Source: Calamus simplicifolius (Eukaryota > Streptophyta > Magnoliopsida > Arecales > Arecaceae). Taken from it: 64,000 bases of DNA. Location of the stretch: contig UESW01004252.1 of the NCBI GenBank assembly GCA_900491605.1, forward strand, positions 1-64,000. The letters run 5' to 3'. Both the position numbers and the translations under genes were made by a program. Positions 44,950 through 57,133 of the stretch are shown here, one piece after another (position 1 is the first letter of the stretch; every line of letters begins with the position of its first letter). The notes under the pieces were generated by a model, which did no database searches, was not told where the DNA came from, and saw nothing but the letters and a program-made list of their open reading frames with translations.

Positions 44950-45310
44950 CATTCTCCTCCCGGGGGATGTAACTGATGCTGAAACGGGATAGGGGAGAGA
45001 CCTGAGACTATACTATACTCAGTAGCGTGACATGTGGGATCTCACGGCCTCGTATTTCCCCTTTATCTAGCCGTAGACTAGCTGAGAGTCGGTGAAAACT
45101 CTGAGGCATTTCATCCTGAGCTCGCGAGCTAGCCGTATCCCGGATAATAGGGCTTCGTACTCGGCTTGGTTGTTGGTAGCTGAGAAAAGGAAGCGAAGGG
45201 CGTATTCGGTCACCACTCCGTCTGGGCTAGCTAGAATGAGGCCCGCTCCACTTTCCTGAGAGTTTGACGCCCCATCTACGTGAAGGAGCCCGTATTCCTC
45301 CCTTCCTTTT
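44950..45310 (-). pseudogene. pol: second (archaeal-type) RNase H of E3 pol
   Basis: The minus strand encodes, over shifted frames, HVDGASNSQESGAGLIL (about 45285-45235), the QAEYEALL segment (about 45170) and FTDSQLVYG-like residues (about 45090), matching the E1 domain in order. It shows that E3 also belongs to the Tat group. Confidence 0.7.
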
Positions 45311-45479
45311 CATCACCCAAAGGGTTCGCATGGGATTCCTCTCTTTGCTCTTCCCCCAGGTGCTTTCGACCAAGAAGTCCGCTAAGACCTGGGACTTCAT
45401 AGCTGTCCTCGGTCAGAACGACAGGTCAAATTCTTCCAACTTGATCGTCCACTTTGCCAGCCGGCCAAAGTATCAGGGC

Positions 45480-46680
45480 GGGACAGGACCGTCTTGAGCG
45501 GTTGGTCGGTGACTACCATGATCAGGTGAGCTTGGAAATAGAGCTTGAGGCGCTAGATAGAGACGATCAGTGTGAAGATAACCTTCTCGATTTTTGAGTA
45601 TCTAATCTTTGCATCATGCAGCACCTTGCTGGTGTAGTACATCGATTTTTGGGTCCCATCAGTGTCCATGCACACTAGCATGGAACTAACAGCTTCGGGA
45701 GAAGTCGTGAGGTACAAGAGGAGTTCTTCTCCATCCCTTGGCTTGGACAGCAGTGGTGGAGTTGATAGAAATTCTTTCAGTCCTTCGAAGGCCTCCTGGC
45801 ATTCCCTGGTCCATTCGAAACCTTGACTCTACGCAGCGCTTTGAAGAAAGGCAAACACCTCTCCGTAGACTTGGATAGAAAACGGCTCAGGGCCGCTACC
45901 CTACCAGCCAAACGCTGCACTTTCTTCTTGTTGGTGGGAGACCTCATGTCCAAGATGGCTCGGACTTTATCGGGATTCATCGATTCCTCGTTGGGTCACC
46001 ATGAAACCCAAGAATTTGCTGGTCGTCACCCCGAAGGCACACTTGTAGGGGTTCAGCCTCATCCTGTACTGGCGGAGGCTATCGAAAGTCTCCGTCAGGT
46101 CGGCGATATGGCTGGTGGCATGGATGCTCTTCGTCAGCATGTCGTCATGTATACCTCCATATTGCATCCGATCTGGTTCTCGAAGACTTTGTTCATCACC
46201 TCTGGTAGGTGGCTTCGATGTTCTTCAATCCGAACAGCATCACCTTGTAGCAGTAGATTCCCTTCTCGATTATGAATGAGGTGGCCTCCTCGTCTATTGG
46301 TTCCATCCTGATTTGGTTGTACCCAGAGAAGGCATCCATAAAACTAAGCATTTCATGGACGGACGTAGCGTCCACCAATTGATCGATCCGAGGTAGAGGG
46401 AAGCTATCCTTCGAGCACGCTTTGTTGAGGTCGGTGAAGTCTACACACATCCTCTAACTTCCGTTGGCCTTGCGGACCATCACGCCATTAGCTAACCAAT
46501 CGGGGTAGTGAACCTCTCAAATATGGCCTGCAGCTGTTAGCTTATGGATTTCCTTGTTGACAGCCTTTTGCCTATCTGGAGCGAAGCTTCTCTTCTTCTG
46601 TCGGATAGGTCGACACTCTGGCTTGAGGTTGAGTTGGTGAGTGATTATCTCTTCAGGGATGCCTGGCATATCAGAGGATG
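45480..46680 (-). pseudogene. pol: reverse transcriptase + RNase H of E3 pol
   Basis: Minus-strand fragments in order: SFAPDRQKAVNKEIHKLTAAGHI (46600-46517), MCVDFTDLNKACSKDSFPLP and MDAFSGYNQIRM (46450-46310), FGLKNIEATYQR (46235-46196), then IHDDMLTKS where YVDDM is expected (about 46150), FLGFMVTQRGI (about 46010), and the MRSPTNKKKVQRLAGRVAAL segment (45950-45890). RNase H follows to about 45480. The YVDDM tyrosine/valine are altered but both Asp remain. At least four frameshifts. Confidence 0.88.
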
Positions 46681-46893
46681 ACCATGCGAAGACATCGGAG
46701 TTGGCACGCAAGAAAGCAAGGAGCTGATCATGGGCCTCTTCCGGAAGCAATGCCCCAACTTGGATGGTCTTCGTGGGGTCCTCTCCCAAGGGGAAGGTCA
46801 GGAGGTGTTCGGCTGGCTCCCCTCTCTTCTCCACGTTTCGGGGGTCGGTCGGTTTAGGTGCAGTTACCGATGCTGTCTCTTGCGGACTGGAGG

Positions 46894-47330
46894 CTAGGTG
46901 GTAGCAGAGTGGTACCAAATTTTCTCTCCCCTCATTTCTCCTACTCCTTCGCTGGTGGGGAACTTCACAAGTAGCCTCTTGGTGGAGATGACAACATCCA
47001 ACAAGTTCAAGCCAGGTCTCCCCAAAATAGCATTGTATGCTAAGGGGACCCGCACCACCAGGAAGTTCATAGAACCGTGCTCTGGCATGGTGGGGTTTCG
47101 GCGGTGACAGGGAGAGTGATTTCCCCTTCGACCCGAACTGAATCCCCAGTGAAGCCCATCAATGGAGTGGTGACGGGTAGCAGAGAGCTTGCAGGTAAAT
47201 TCATTCTAACACAAGCGTCATAACTTAAAATATTCACTGAGCTTCCACTATCAACCAAGATCTGCTTTACAGGATGTTTGGCGATCATCATAGAAACGAC
47301 GACACTATCATCGTTTTTATTCACTACCCC
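46894..47330 (-). pseudogene. pol: aspartic protease of E3 pol
   Basis: QILVDSGSSVNILSYDA (about 47270-47220) is the active-site segment, then MGFTGDSVRVEGEITLP. The frame shifts near 47090 and continues as FLVVRVPLAYNAILGRPGLN (47065-47005). Layout and wording match E1 almost exactly. Confidence 0.85.
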
Positions 47331-48957
47331 CTCTAGGTCTTTTTTGGAGAAGGGAATTATAGAATTTTCATCCTCCTCTCGCTGTCTTTTAGAACCGCTG
47401 CCTGCCCCCCAGGAGATCATGGCCACTGTCTTCTCTGTTGGGGCGTTGTCTAAGACAATCTGTTGTGCAGGAAGTGCTGACGGACCCGTGGTAGTAGGGT
47501 TCCCCCGGTGGACGAACTTGCCTAGATGGCCTTGCTGGACAAGCTCCTCAATAGCTTTTTTTAGTTGGCGGCAATCTTCAGTGTTGTGGCCATAGTCTCT
47601 ATGATATCGGCAGTAGACTTCCTTGTTGCGGGGGACCCCTGACCTCATAGGAGGTGGGTGCCGAAAGTAAGGCTCTTCCTCGATTTCTAATAAGATGTGA
47701 GATATCAGAGCGAGGAGGGGTGTGAAATGTTCCTTGGGAACAAGTGTTTGGGGGTTATCTGAGCGATGAGACGGCTCAGGCTTTCTGGACCGTCCTCTAG
47801 TAGGTTCTATGGGCGTTGACTTCTTACTAACTCTTGTCGGCCTCCCTTTTGGAAGGGTCTGCTTCGTTGGTGCGAATGTACTTCTGCGCCTGGTTTAGCA
47901 GTTCAACATAGGAGCCAGGAGGCTTTTTATCCAGAGAATACGTAAATCTGGATGGGCGAAGTCCCCGCTTCAGGCTAGGGTGGCTACAGAATCCTCCAAG
48001 TTATAGACCTCGAGTGCGGCCTCCTTGAACCAAGCCACGAAGTCCTTCAGAGTCTCACCGCTCCTTTGTTGGACAGCGAACAAGCTATCGGCGACTCGAG
48101 AGATCTTCGGCATGCATCAAAGTGGGCCAGGAAAGATTGCTCGAGTTGCTTGAATGAGTTGATGCTGCGTGGTGGCAGATGAGAGTACCATGCATGCGCC
48201 GCCTTCCGAAGTGTGGCTGGAAAGGCAACACACAGGAGAGAGTCTATCACCCCCTGGACCTGCATGAGGACCTTGAAACTCTCCAAGTGGTCCAGGGGGT
48301 CCGTCGTGCCATCATATGGGTCCAACTAAGGAAGACGAACCGGGGTGGGACCGGCTCCTCCATGATGTGACGAAAGTGGGGGACGGTGGTTGTAGTCCAC
48401 CCCGTTTGGGTTGGCGATCCGGCAGCTGAGTTCCTTCAATCATTGATGATACTCGTCGAGCCATTGCTCGGCTCGATGAGCGGCCTTCGCTCGAGTCTCT
48501 TTAGAAGAATCAGAAGATGAGGATGAAGAAGCCCGCCGGTGTATAGAGTGCACATGCCAAGGCTCTTTCTCACTGCGTCGCCTGTGAGAACGATCAGAAT
48601 GGCAGGAGAGGGACCGTCATCGCTTCGAGGTCTCCCGGCGGCGAGGCCTCGGGGATGAGTGGTGGGAGGCCTCAGGAGGGGTCCTTCCCTGATGAGGCTG
48701 ACTGGCTTCATGACCTTCCTCATGGAGTGGAGGGGGCTGAGGCGGCCCAGGCGTGGCAGCGAAGCAATGCTCCTGTAGTCCCCGCACCATATCATCAGAT
48801 CCTGCACTTTATGAGCCAGGGCATCTAGCCGATCAAATTGGCTAACCTGCGGTGGCGCAGAAGGCGGAACATGGAGGTTGTCCTCCGATTGCTCAGCCTG
48901 CGGGATGCGCTCCACAGCCTCACTGGTAGAAGCTTCCTGAGCCCGCGTGGTCACCAT
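47331..48957 (-). pseudogene. gag: gag of E3 (frameshifted)
   Basis: ATG at 48957 (MVTTRAQEASTSE). The gag domain is at 48325-48047 (MDPYDGTTDPLDHLESFK, FPATLRKAAHAWYSHLPPRS, FLAHFDACRR) and the zinc knuckle CX2HX4HX4C at about 47605-47560 (YCRYHRDYGHNTEDC), in the same frame as the start of protease. Frameshifts lie in the 48600-48800 region and between 48047 and 47650. The protein would build virus-like particles. This copy cannot. Confidence 0.88.
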
Positions 48958-49029
48958 CGTCTTCCTTGCATAGGTCATGGGATTGCAGAGGCGTGAGGGT
49001 AAACGTCTGCCTGCAATTATGTCGCTGCC

Positions 49030-49048
49030 CCCTCTACCTGGCGCGCCA
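49030..49048 (-). promoter_or_regulatory. primer-binding site of E3
   Basis: TGGCGCGCCAGGTAGAGGG on the minus strand, three bases inside the 5' LTR. The first 12 bases equal the E1 site. Confidence 0.75.
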
Positions 49049-49051
49049 ATC

Positions 49052-50465
49052 TATTGCTGCCAAGTCACTGGTGATGAGCACCGAGCATGTTGAGATCTTT
49101 GTGAGCCTCCGAGGATAGGGAAAGACCGCCTTCTTCCTTCGGAAACCTGCAAGAAGTCCCGGGCCGATGGTTTCGGCGGAGACCCTCCGACGCTCAAGTT
49201 AGTGAACTCGTAGAATAGTAGTTTTTTTAGTAGAGCAGTGCTAGAGAAAAAGATCCCCGAGAGAGAGCTCAGGTCCTCTTTTTATACCTGTCCCGGGGGT
49301 TACCTTTACCCCGTTGAATCTGCTTTGTTAGAATGAGCTTCGAGAACGGCGGGCAGGTGAGCCGTTGCTGAATATGTGCCGTTTATCGGCAACCACGCAG
49401 CACTTGTAACTGTCCGTGATCTTGGTAAAAGGTAGGTGAGTAGATCGCGCCATAGTTTCAAGTCTGTTCAGCATTGAAGTTCGGCTTCATGATTTGAACT
49501 GCGTCGATGGCTGAGATCGGAGCTGGAATTGGAGCCGGGGCCGATGCCGAGGCTAGGAGTCGATATTGAAGCCAGGGCCGATGCCGAGGCCAGAAGCTGA
49601 TGTTGGAGCCAAGGCCAGGGCTAGGAGCCGATCTGGAGCCGAGAGGAAATGCTATGGTCAACGTGGCAGCTATAAGTGCTTTAATATGAGAGAGAATAAG
49701 GTGATAAATGCCTTAAAGTGGATGCACATGGCCTTTGGGGCCATAAATGTTTTGGTGCTAGAAATGTCGTGGCCGCGTCGGCCGAGGCCGAAGTTAGAGG
49801 CCGAGTCGAATCCGAGGCCGAAGCTAGATCCACGGCTGAAGCTAGAGGCCAAGCCGAATCCGAGGCCGAAGCTGGAAGCCAAGTCGAATCCGAGGCCGAA
49901 GCTAGATCCACGGCTGAAGCTGGAGGCCAAGCCGAATCCGAGGCCGAAGCTGGCCGAAGCTGAGGCCAAGCTGAATCCACGGCTGAAGCTGGAGGCCAAG
50001 CCGACTCCGGGGCCGAAGCTGGAGGTCAAGTCGAATCCAAGGCCAAAGCTGGATCCATGGCTGAAGCTGGAAGCCGAGTCGAATCTGAGGCTGAAGCTGA
50101 GGCCAAGCCGAATCCACGGCTGAAGCTGGAGGCCAAGCCGACTCCGGGGCTGAAGCTGGAAGCCAAGTCGAATCTGAGGCCGAAGCTGAGGCCAAAGCGG
50201 GATCCACGGCTGAAGCTGGAGGAGGCCCAGCCGAATCCGGGGCCGAAGCTGGAAGCTGAGTCGAATCCGGGGCCGAAGCTGGAAGCCGAGTCGAATCCAC
50301 GGCTGAAGCTGGAGGCCAAGTCGAATTCGAGGCCGAAGCTGAGGCTAAGCCGAATCCATGGCTGAAGCTGGAAGCCGGAGCTACAGCTGAGCCTTAAGCT
50401 AGCGGTAATTGTTCAAAAAATCATGTGGCATTATTGTTCCGCCTGACAGTTGATTAGCCATATCA
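49052..50465 (-). repeat. 5' LTR of E3
   Basis: 1414 bp. The PBS-side end reads TATTGCTGCC on the plus strand instead of TGTTGCTGCC. TATAAAAAG is at 49286-49278. The 30-bp array (49770-50380) has about twice as many units as in the 3' LTR. Confidence 0.92.
49770..50380. repeat. 30-bp array in the E3 5' LTR
   Basis: About 20 imperfect 30-bp units of the same type as 39115-39420. It accounts for the length difference between the LTRs. Confidence 0.9.
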
Positions 50466-51765
50466 CAGACCTAACTCAAGCAACTCAAAGAAAGAGAAAG
50501 CACACAACAATTAAAGCTATTAAAAGGAAACAGAGGCTTGTGAAAAATTAGCATGTGATGATGATGTCAATGGTGATCTAGGTGGGGGCTAATGATGGTG
50601 CTGGTGATCAATATGTGTGCTCTTTTGTTTGTCTTAAGATTAGGAATCTTAGATTTTTGCTTAATTTGCTTGTAAGAGTTTTCAGCTAAATTCTTGGATT
50701 GCATTTTTTTTTTTTTGCTAATCTTTGATCTGTCTAGATTATTGCTATTTTTCCTACTGGTAATTAAGCAGAAATAGAGAAATGAAATTTCAACTTTGTG
50801 ACTCAAGAATTTATTAAATGCTTGTGCTTGTTAGTTTTATTTTTCTGAAATGTGCAGTGCAAGGCAGTGTTCCTGATTTTTTCCTCATCTTGCTAAAAGT
50901 TTCATTCTAAGAAGTGGATAGAGACAAAGAGATTAATTATTTGAACAACCAGAAGATAACCATATGTAAGAGGTGTCCTTTATGTGATTATAAACTGTAC
51001 TGATCTTCAATCATTATTGTTTCAAATAGGCTCTTGAAACCATTTGGATAGTAAGCAAATAAGAGAAAATACAGTGTTGATTATACATTCTTTGATGGCC
51101 AACCTTCAGAGGCATTTGGATAAAAATGACACCCACATCATCAAATATCAGAAATAATAATCAAAAAAACAGATGAACATAAATATAAATGGGATACTAG
51201 CATGGATAATAGATGGAAGAGAGAGATTTTTCATGAAAAAGATGACTAAATCTACTCTTCCTCTTCCTAATTTTTTGTGGCGCTTTGAAAGAAAAAGAAC
51301 AAATCCAAAGAAGGGAAGAGAATGGGAAATGAAGATCCCTAACCCCAAGAAAAAAATAATACAAAAAGATAACTACTATAAAATCCCTTGATTCTCTTTT
51401 CATCGGGCTCTTAATTAAAGAGAGAGAAAGAGAGTAGTCAAAGGATTATTAATATTTCAGAGAGGCGAGTCAAAAGCTGATGAAAGGAAAATAGAGGTAG
51501 CAGTTTAGGACTTTAGAATTTAGGGTTTGCGATGGATAGTTAGATGCAGGTTTTTTTTTAAGAATCTTTAAAAAATTAGATATTTAGGTATCCGATTTTT
51601 TCAACGCAAACTCAACCCAGTTTAAATTGGGTTTTAAAATAAAAAATCCAAAACCAAATTGAATACAATTGTTTACTACTCAAACCCTTTTTTTTGTTTG
51701 GTTCAATTTGAATATCTATAAAAATTCAATTTGTTGCCATACCTACGTGAAGACTTTACAATGTC
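50466..51765. repeat. 1.3-kb tandem duplication, copy 1 (partner 52200-53467)
   Basis: Starts with the right E3 TSD (CAGAC) and CTAACTCAAGCAACTCAAAG, and ends with GCCATACCTACGTG(A/T)AGAC-like sequence, as does the partner. The copies are nearly identical apart from scattered changes and poly-T length. Short frames in both (51148-51403, 52882-53154) shift against each other, so they are not genes. Confidence 0.9.
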
Positions 51766-51990
51766 AATCTAATCAATTTATTTTTGCCTAGTTTTGCATG
51801 TTCAATTTCCTAAAAATTTTAGGTTTCGGTTGCTGAGCCAATTTTTTGCACTCTAATTAACAGCTATAACTTCATCCATAATAGATTAGTATTATAGGTG
51901 ATGGGAAGAAACCATGGAGATATAAGGGGAGAAAAAGATACATGGACTAGAAAAGAAGGATATGAGCTTATACAGAAGCTAGGTTACTGA
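51760..51990. repeat. segmental-duplication block, copy B (partner 2145-2378)
   Basis: Same orientation as the partner and almost identical to it. It lies between the two 1.3-kb copies. Confidence 0.85.
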
Positions 51991-52039
51991 GTATGGCAGG
52001 TTTTCTGCTTGGTGGCGAAAGAGCTTCACCAAATTGTTT

Positions 52040-52092
52040 TATCTTTTTTTTTTTTTTTTTTTTTTTTTTGGCGGGGGAGGGGGGGGGCTCTA
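52040..52092. repeat. poly-T / G-rich tract
   Basis: A run of about 25 T followed by GGCGGGGGAGGGGGGGG. On the minus strand this is C-rich sequence ending in poly-A, as a retroposon tail might be, but no retroposon body was recognised next to it. Confidence 0.6.
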
Positions 52093-52154
52093 AATGCATA
52101 TATCCAACCTACCGACTCCATGAATTAATTTACACAGGCTCTCTTTACTTTCAT

Positions 52155-53467
52155 GCAACATGAAAACATATGCACGATAAATAAAGCAACATGATGCAAG
52201 CAGATCTAACTCAAGCAACTCAAAGAAAGAGAAAGCACACAACAATTAAAGCTATTAAAAGGAAACAGAGGCTTGTGAAAAACTAGCATGTGATGATGAT
52301 GTCAATGGTGATCCAGGTCATGGCTAATGATGGTGCTGGTGATCATGTGTACTCTTTTATTTGTCTTAAGATCAGGAATCTTAGATTTTTGCTTAATTTG
52401 CTTGTAAGAGTTGTTGGCTAAATTCTTGGATTGTATGTTTTTTTGCTAATCTTTGATCTCTCTAAATTATTTCTATTTTTCCTATAGGTAATTAAGCAGG
52501 AATGGAGAAGAGAAATTTCAACTTTGTGACTCAAGAGTTTATTAAATGCTATGCTCATTAGTTTTATTTTTCTGAAATATGTGCAGTGCAAGGTTGTGTT
52601 CCTGATTTTTTCCTCATCTTGCTAAAAATTTCATTCTAAGAAGTGGCTAGAGACAAGGATCTTAATTATTTGAACGACCAGAAGATAACCATCTATAAGA
52701 GGTGTCCTTTAAGCGATTATAAACTGTACCGATCTTCAATCATTATAGTTTCAAATAGAGAATAGACTCTTGAAATCATTTGGATAGTAAGCAAATAAGA
52801 GAATGCAGTGTTGATTATACATTCTTTGATGGCCAACCTTCAGAGGCATTTGGATAAAAATGACACCCACATCATCAAATATCAGAAATAATAATAATAT
52901 AAATGGTAATAGATGGAAGAGAGATTTTTCATGAAAAAGATGACCAAATCTACTCTTTCTCTTCCTAATTTCTTGTGGCGCTTTGAAAGAAAGAGAACAA
53001 ATCCAAAGAAAAGGGAAGATCGAGAATGGGAAATGGAGATCCCTAAGCCCAAGAAAAAATAAAACAAAAAAAGAACTACCATAAAATTCCTTGATTCTCT
53101 TTTCATCGGGCTCTTAAAGAGAGAGAAAGAGAGTAGTCCAGGGATTGTTAACATTTCAGAGAGGTGGGTTAGAAGGTCATGAAAGGAAAATAGAGGTAGC
53201 AGTTTAGAACTTTAGAATTTAGGGGTTGCGATAGAAAGTTAGATGCAGGGTTTTTTTTTTTTTTAAGAATCTTCAGAAAATTAGATATGTAGGTATCCGA
53301 TTTTTCAACGCGAACACGACCTAGTTTAAATTGGTTTTTAAAATAAAAAATCCAAAACCAAATTGAATACAATTTTTTACTATTCAAACCCATTTTTTTT
53401 TGTTTGGTTCAATTGGAATATCTATAAAAAGTCAATTCGTTGCCATACCTACGTGTAGACCTTACAA
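52155..53467. repeat. 1.3-kb tandem duplication, copy 2, with empty E3 target
   Basis: 52155-52200 matches the sequence left of E3 (38335-38389) and 52201-53467 matches the sequence right of E3 (50466-51765). Here the two are joined without an element, so this copy shows the pre-insertion site. Confidence 0.85.
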
Positions 53468-56400
53468 TGGAGCTTAGCCTTGTGACTGGAGGGCTTGGCC
53501 CTATGTTGCTCTAATAGGCCCTGCCTTGGGATCGAATTTGCCACTCTGGACCTTAGATATTGATATGACTTTAAACCATAGACCTTGAGGTGAGAACTTT
53601 GAACCTTAGACCATGGCCCTGGCTTAATATTTGATCTTAATGATACGAATTTTAAAATTCAAATTTAAGTTAATTACATCTACATATGTAAGCAATGATC
53701 AAAGCAAGAAACATTATTTCTCTTTGTGGCACTGCACAACCTCCGTAAATGAGTCTATTTATAGACTGTAGAGTACCATGTCATGACCTAAGTGTCATGG
53801 ATGACATCTGGGAATTGAGAAAGATTTAACGATAAAAGAAATCAAGCAAAAAGAAATATCAATTCAATTTTGATCAACTAGTTTACAGATGTAGTGCATA
53901 GCAGATAGACATCAATTTTATGAAAATTTAAACAATTCAAGAGTTCCCTAAATTTGTATGTAAGCAAAATAATGTTTTAACACTTGCGATATTTTAAGAG
54001 ACCATGTAGTCATTTTTCTTGTCAAGCCTGCCAATGTTGTGGTGCATATGGCTCCATAAAGCTGAGAATATCTCTCTTTTCTTTTGTCCTTCCATCAGAA
54101 CAAGGGGGTTTGGAATTTTTAAGCCTTTATCTTTTCTAGGCTAGATGTGAAAGGGGATGCAAGAAAAGTTCTATGATCCACAAAAGATTTGTGATCTGGA
54201 ATCAACATCCATCGGAGGATGACTTTATGTAGACCTTTTACATGCAATATTGATCAATGCTTCCTCTTTACCTCTCATGATTTATCACAAGAAGAAGCAT
54301 TCCTCGCTTATGACAACTTACAAGGGCATAGAGTCTCTCATTTGCATGATCATAATCGCAAAATCCTTTTAGACTCTAGCACTAGAATATTGTAATCCAT
54401 TGATTTTGGTTCTCACTTTGCTCATATGAATAGAAAGCAGAAAGTGTGGGTTTAAAGACGGAACTGGTTCATTTGAACAATTAAATAAGATATCGTCTCT
54501 TGATATATGTCTCATTGCAGCAAATGTGGCATCTTCAAGTTCACCAGTTGAAGCCTCTAGCTTTAGTGTAGTCTCTGCAAGATTAAGAGTATTATGAGAG
54601 AGAGTTTTCAAGATTAATAAACAGTTAAATAGTTTTCAAGATTAATAAACAGTTAACAAGTGCATCTTGACTAAGATTGCTAGCTGTATGTTTTAGATTA
54701 AGGGAAAATGAATGCTTTCAAAAATTAGCTTTCCAATATTCACATTAAAGCCTTAAATTTCTTAGAGAAAGGTATGCATGCATGATAGCTAAATTATGCA
54801 CCATCTGTGATCTCCAAATAGCAATCATGGTCATATCTTGCTAACATGTCTCTTGTTTGGTTGAACTGCAAAGTTTGACATTATGTTTTCAACTTGTTAT
54901 ATATTACATTGATTTTAAGAGCCTTATGTGATAATATATTTATTCATCTAAGCTCCGTATCGATCTTCTAATATAGTTCTTGGTCACTTATTTTAAAACT
55001 AGGTTAGCATTAGCAGCAACTAGAGGTTATTGAAAACAACCTCTTTTCCACTTGATACTCTGTCATGCCAACAATGCTTCATCTAGCTGTGTGCTTTTGC
55101 AACTACTGTTACTGTTACACATTATTTTTCTGAAAATGAATGATTTTCTTTTTTTTTTGTCCTAATTTTGGTATTTACATAAAGTATGATCAGGGCAATA
55201 AATCGAACAAGTTGAAATTGAGCACTTTTTTCGGAAGCACAAACACCATAACTTTATTTCTGCCACCAACTGTGATCGACTTATTGAAACATCTCCTCAG
55301 CTTCATCCATGTCTCAAAAGACAATAAGCACAAACACCATAACAGCCGAGACTTTCTCTAGTATTGGAAAATTCTGAAGCATTTGTTGTTGACTTGGCAG
55401 TAAATTTATTTCTGACTTAGTGACTTGTGCTACCAAAAAAAAGATTAGTGTCTTGTTAATCTAATTATATATTATGCAGCTCCATATATGGTTTACATGA
55501 GTTTTAAAGATTTTCTTTAAATGAGTAGGATATTTTTGAGATAAATCTGAATTATGAAAATAATTTTGAAAGATTAAAGACATGAATGCCGGTCATCATC
55601 ATATATAATGTTGATGAAAAAATTAATTTTAGATATGTTTGTGGAATTGGTTAAAGATGCTTCATAATTTGATCCTCATAAATGTTAATGCATCTAAAGA
55701 ATATAATTTGTTGCGTCTTGCTAACATGAACTTCTGCACTTTTATCCTATTAGAGGCTCATTCTTGTTTTAGGCCATGGTTTAAAATATAACCATCAGAA
55801 TGATTTAGGCCTTGCTTGTTATGTTATATAATAGAGAACAAGATAATGGGCATTACACATGTTATTTAGTTTTGTGATTTCTCTTTATCACACAAATGAT
55901 ATAGCTATAAATTGGTGTTTATAATTTTCGTTTATTAAAATATTTTTTCTTTTCTTAAAATTATTAAAATATTTTTTTCTTAAAATTATTAAAAAGCTGT
56001 GCCATCCAAAATAATAATATTTTATCAATTAAGTTATTTGGATAATAGTTTTATTATTTTCATTGTTATAAGGATGGAATTTACATACTACCCAGATGGT
56101 GCAATGAGAGCGTAGGACTCTAAACGGAAGCACTGCACCTCCCAAATGCAATGCAGCGGTGGTATTTTGCACTATAACGCATGAAGGCACTATTTTATCC
56201 ATCCCCTCGTTCTCTTTCCTGGTGCTTTTCTAACCGTTGGAATTCTTAGCTGGTCATCGCCTCCGACGCTGCCCTGTTGTGATTTCTTCAAATCCAGGTA
56301 AGAATCTCTGTGTGTAATTATACAAGTGGTACGTATTGGAATTAGGAATAGTTATTCCTGTTTTCATTTGGTTGATTAAAAAAAAATATTTCCTGCTGCG

Positions 56401-56848
56401 CAATTCTGGGTGAGGGTGTTCGGCACGGAACAAAACAGGGCCTAATTTCTTCTCTTATTTCTGTTTATATATATTTATATATTTGTTATCATGTTTGGTA
56501 GGAATAAGATTTATGCTAGGATTTATTCCTATCTTGTTCACGAAGTTACTGCACCGTAGCACTTGGTGTGGGATGCATATAAAAAACAAGCTTATATGCT
56601 TTGCAGTGTAAAATTGTGTAATATACTTCTTATAAAAATATATTTAATAATTAAATATTGATAGAAAGAAAATATGTTTTTCAAATTTGAAGTAACAGGA
56701 GAGCCAATTTATACGCATTATGACTGAGATAAATGGTTAAAATGTAATGCTGTTATAGCTGTGGATCTGCATATATGATAGTTCGGTTGTAAGAATTTCA
56801 TGGTCATGAGCTGATGTCATCCATCAACCAGTACCAAGCTATGGTCTC
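53468..56848. other. AT-rich intergenic sequence, no gene seen
   Basis: No domain in any frame. A 26-bp direct duplication (AGTTTTCAAGATTAATAAAC...) stands at 54605-54656. At 56100-56310 the composition changes to a GC-richer stretch ending CCAG/GTAAGAATC, which could be an old leader exon with a donor site, but nothing downstream confirms it. Confidence 0.5.
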
Positions 56849-57132
56849 CCACGACACCCTAGTTCAAGACCCATGACACCCCCAGTTAAAGACCCATGAC
56901 ACCCCTAGTTCAAGACCCACGACACCCCAGTTCAAGACCCACGACACCCTAGTTCAAGACCCACGACACCCCAAGTTCAAGACCCACGACACCCCAGTTC
57001 AAGACACACGACATCCCCAGTTCAAGACCTACGACACCCCAAGTTCAAGACCCACAACACCCTAGTTCAAGACTCATGACACCCCAGTTAAAGACCCACG
57101 ACACCCCAGTTCAAGACCCATGACACCCCAGT
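56849..57132. repeat. 22-bp minisatellite
   Basis: About 13 copies of GTTCAAGACCCACGACACCCCA with small changes (Cs 3 to 5, A/T exchanges). It ends directly at the lectin-domain fragment. Because the unit is not a multiple of three it cannot be a peptide repeat. Confidence 0.95.
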
Positions 57133-57133
57133 T

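Larger units (their letters stand above)
38395..50465 (-). mobile_element. E3: full-length Ty3/gypsy Tat-lineage element with antisense gene
   Basis: Minus-strand order: 5' LTR (50465-49052), PBS, gag, protease, RT, RNase H, second RNase H, integrase (to 43618), two tandem-array regions (43510-42361), the antisense gene on the plus strand (40005-42197), a long G-rich PPT, and the 3' LTR (39498-38395). The PBS core and the gag start (MVTTR) are shared with E1, but the LTRs are of a different family. The LTRs differ by roughly 7% in their first 170 bp, so it is older than E1. Gag-pol is broken by many frameshifts. Confidence 0.93.

Noticed and set aside
51148..51403. Small hydrophobic frames duplicated at 52882-53154
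   Set aside because: The duplicated copies shift frame against each other, so there is no sign of protein selection.
52040..52092. SINE or processed pseudogene tail
   Set aside because: There is a poly-A on the minus strand, but no pol III boxes, body or target duplication could be recognised.
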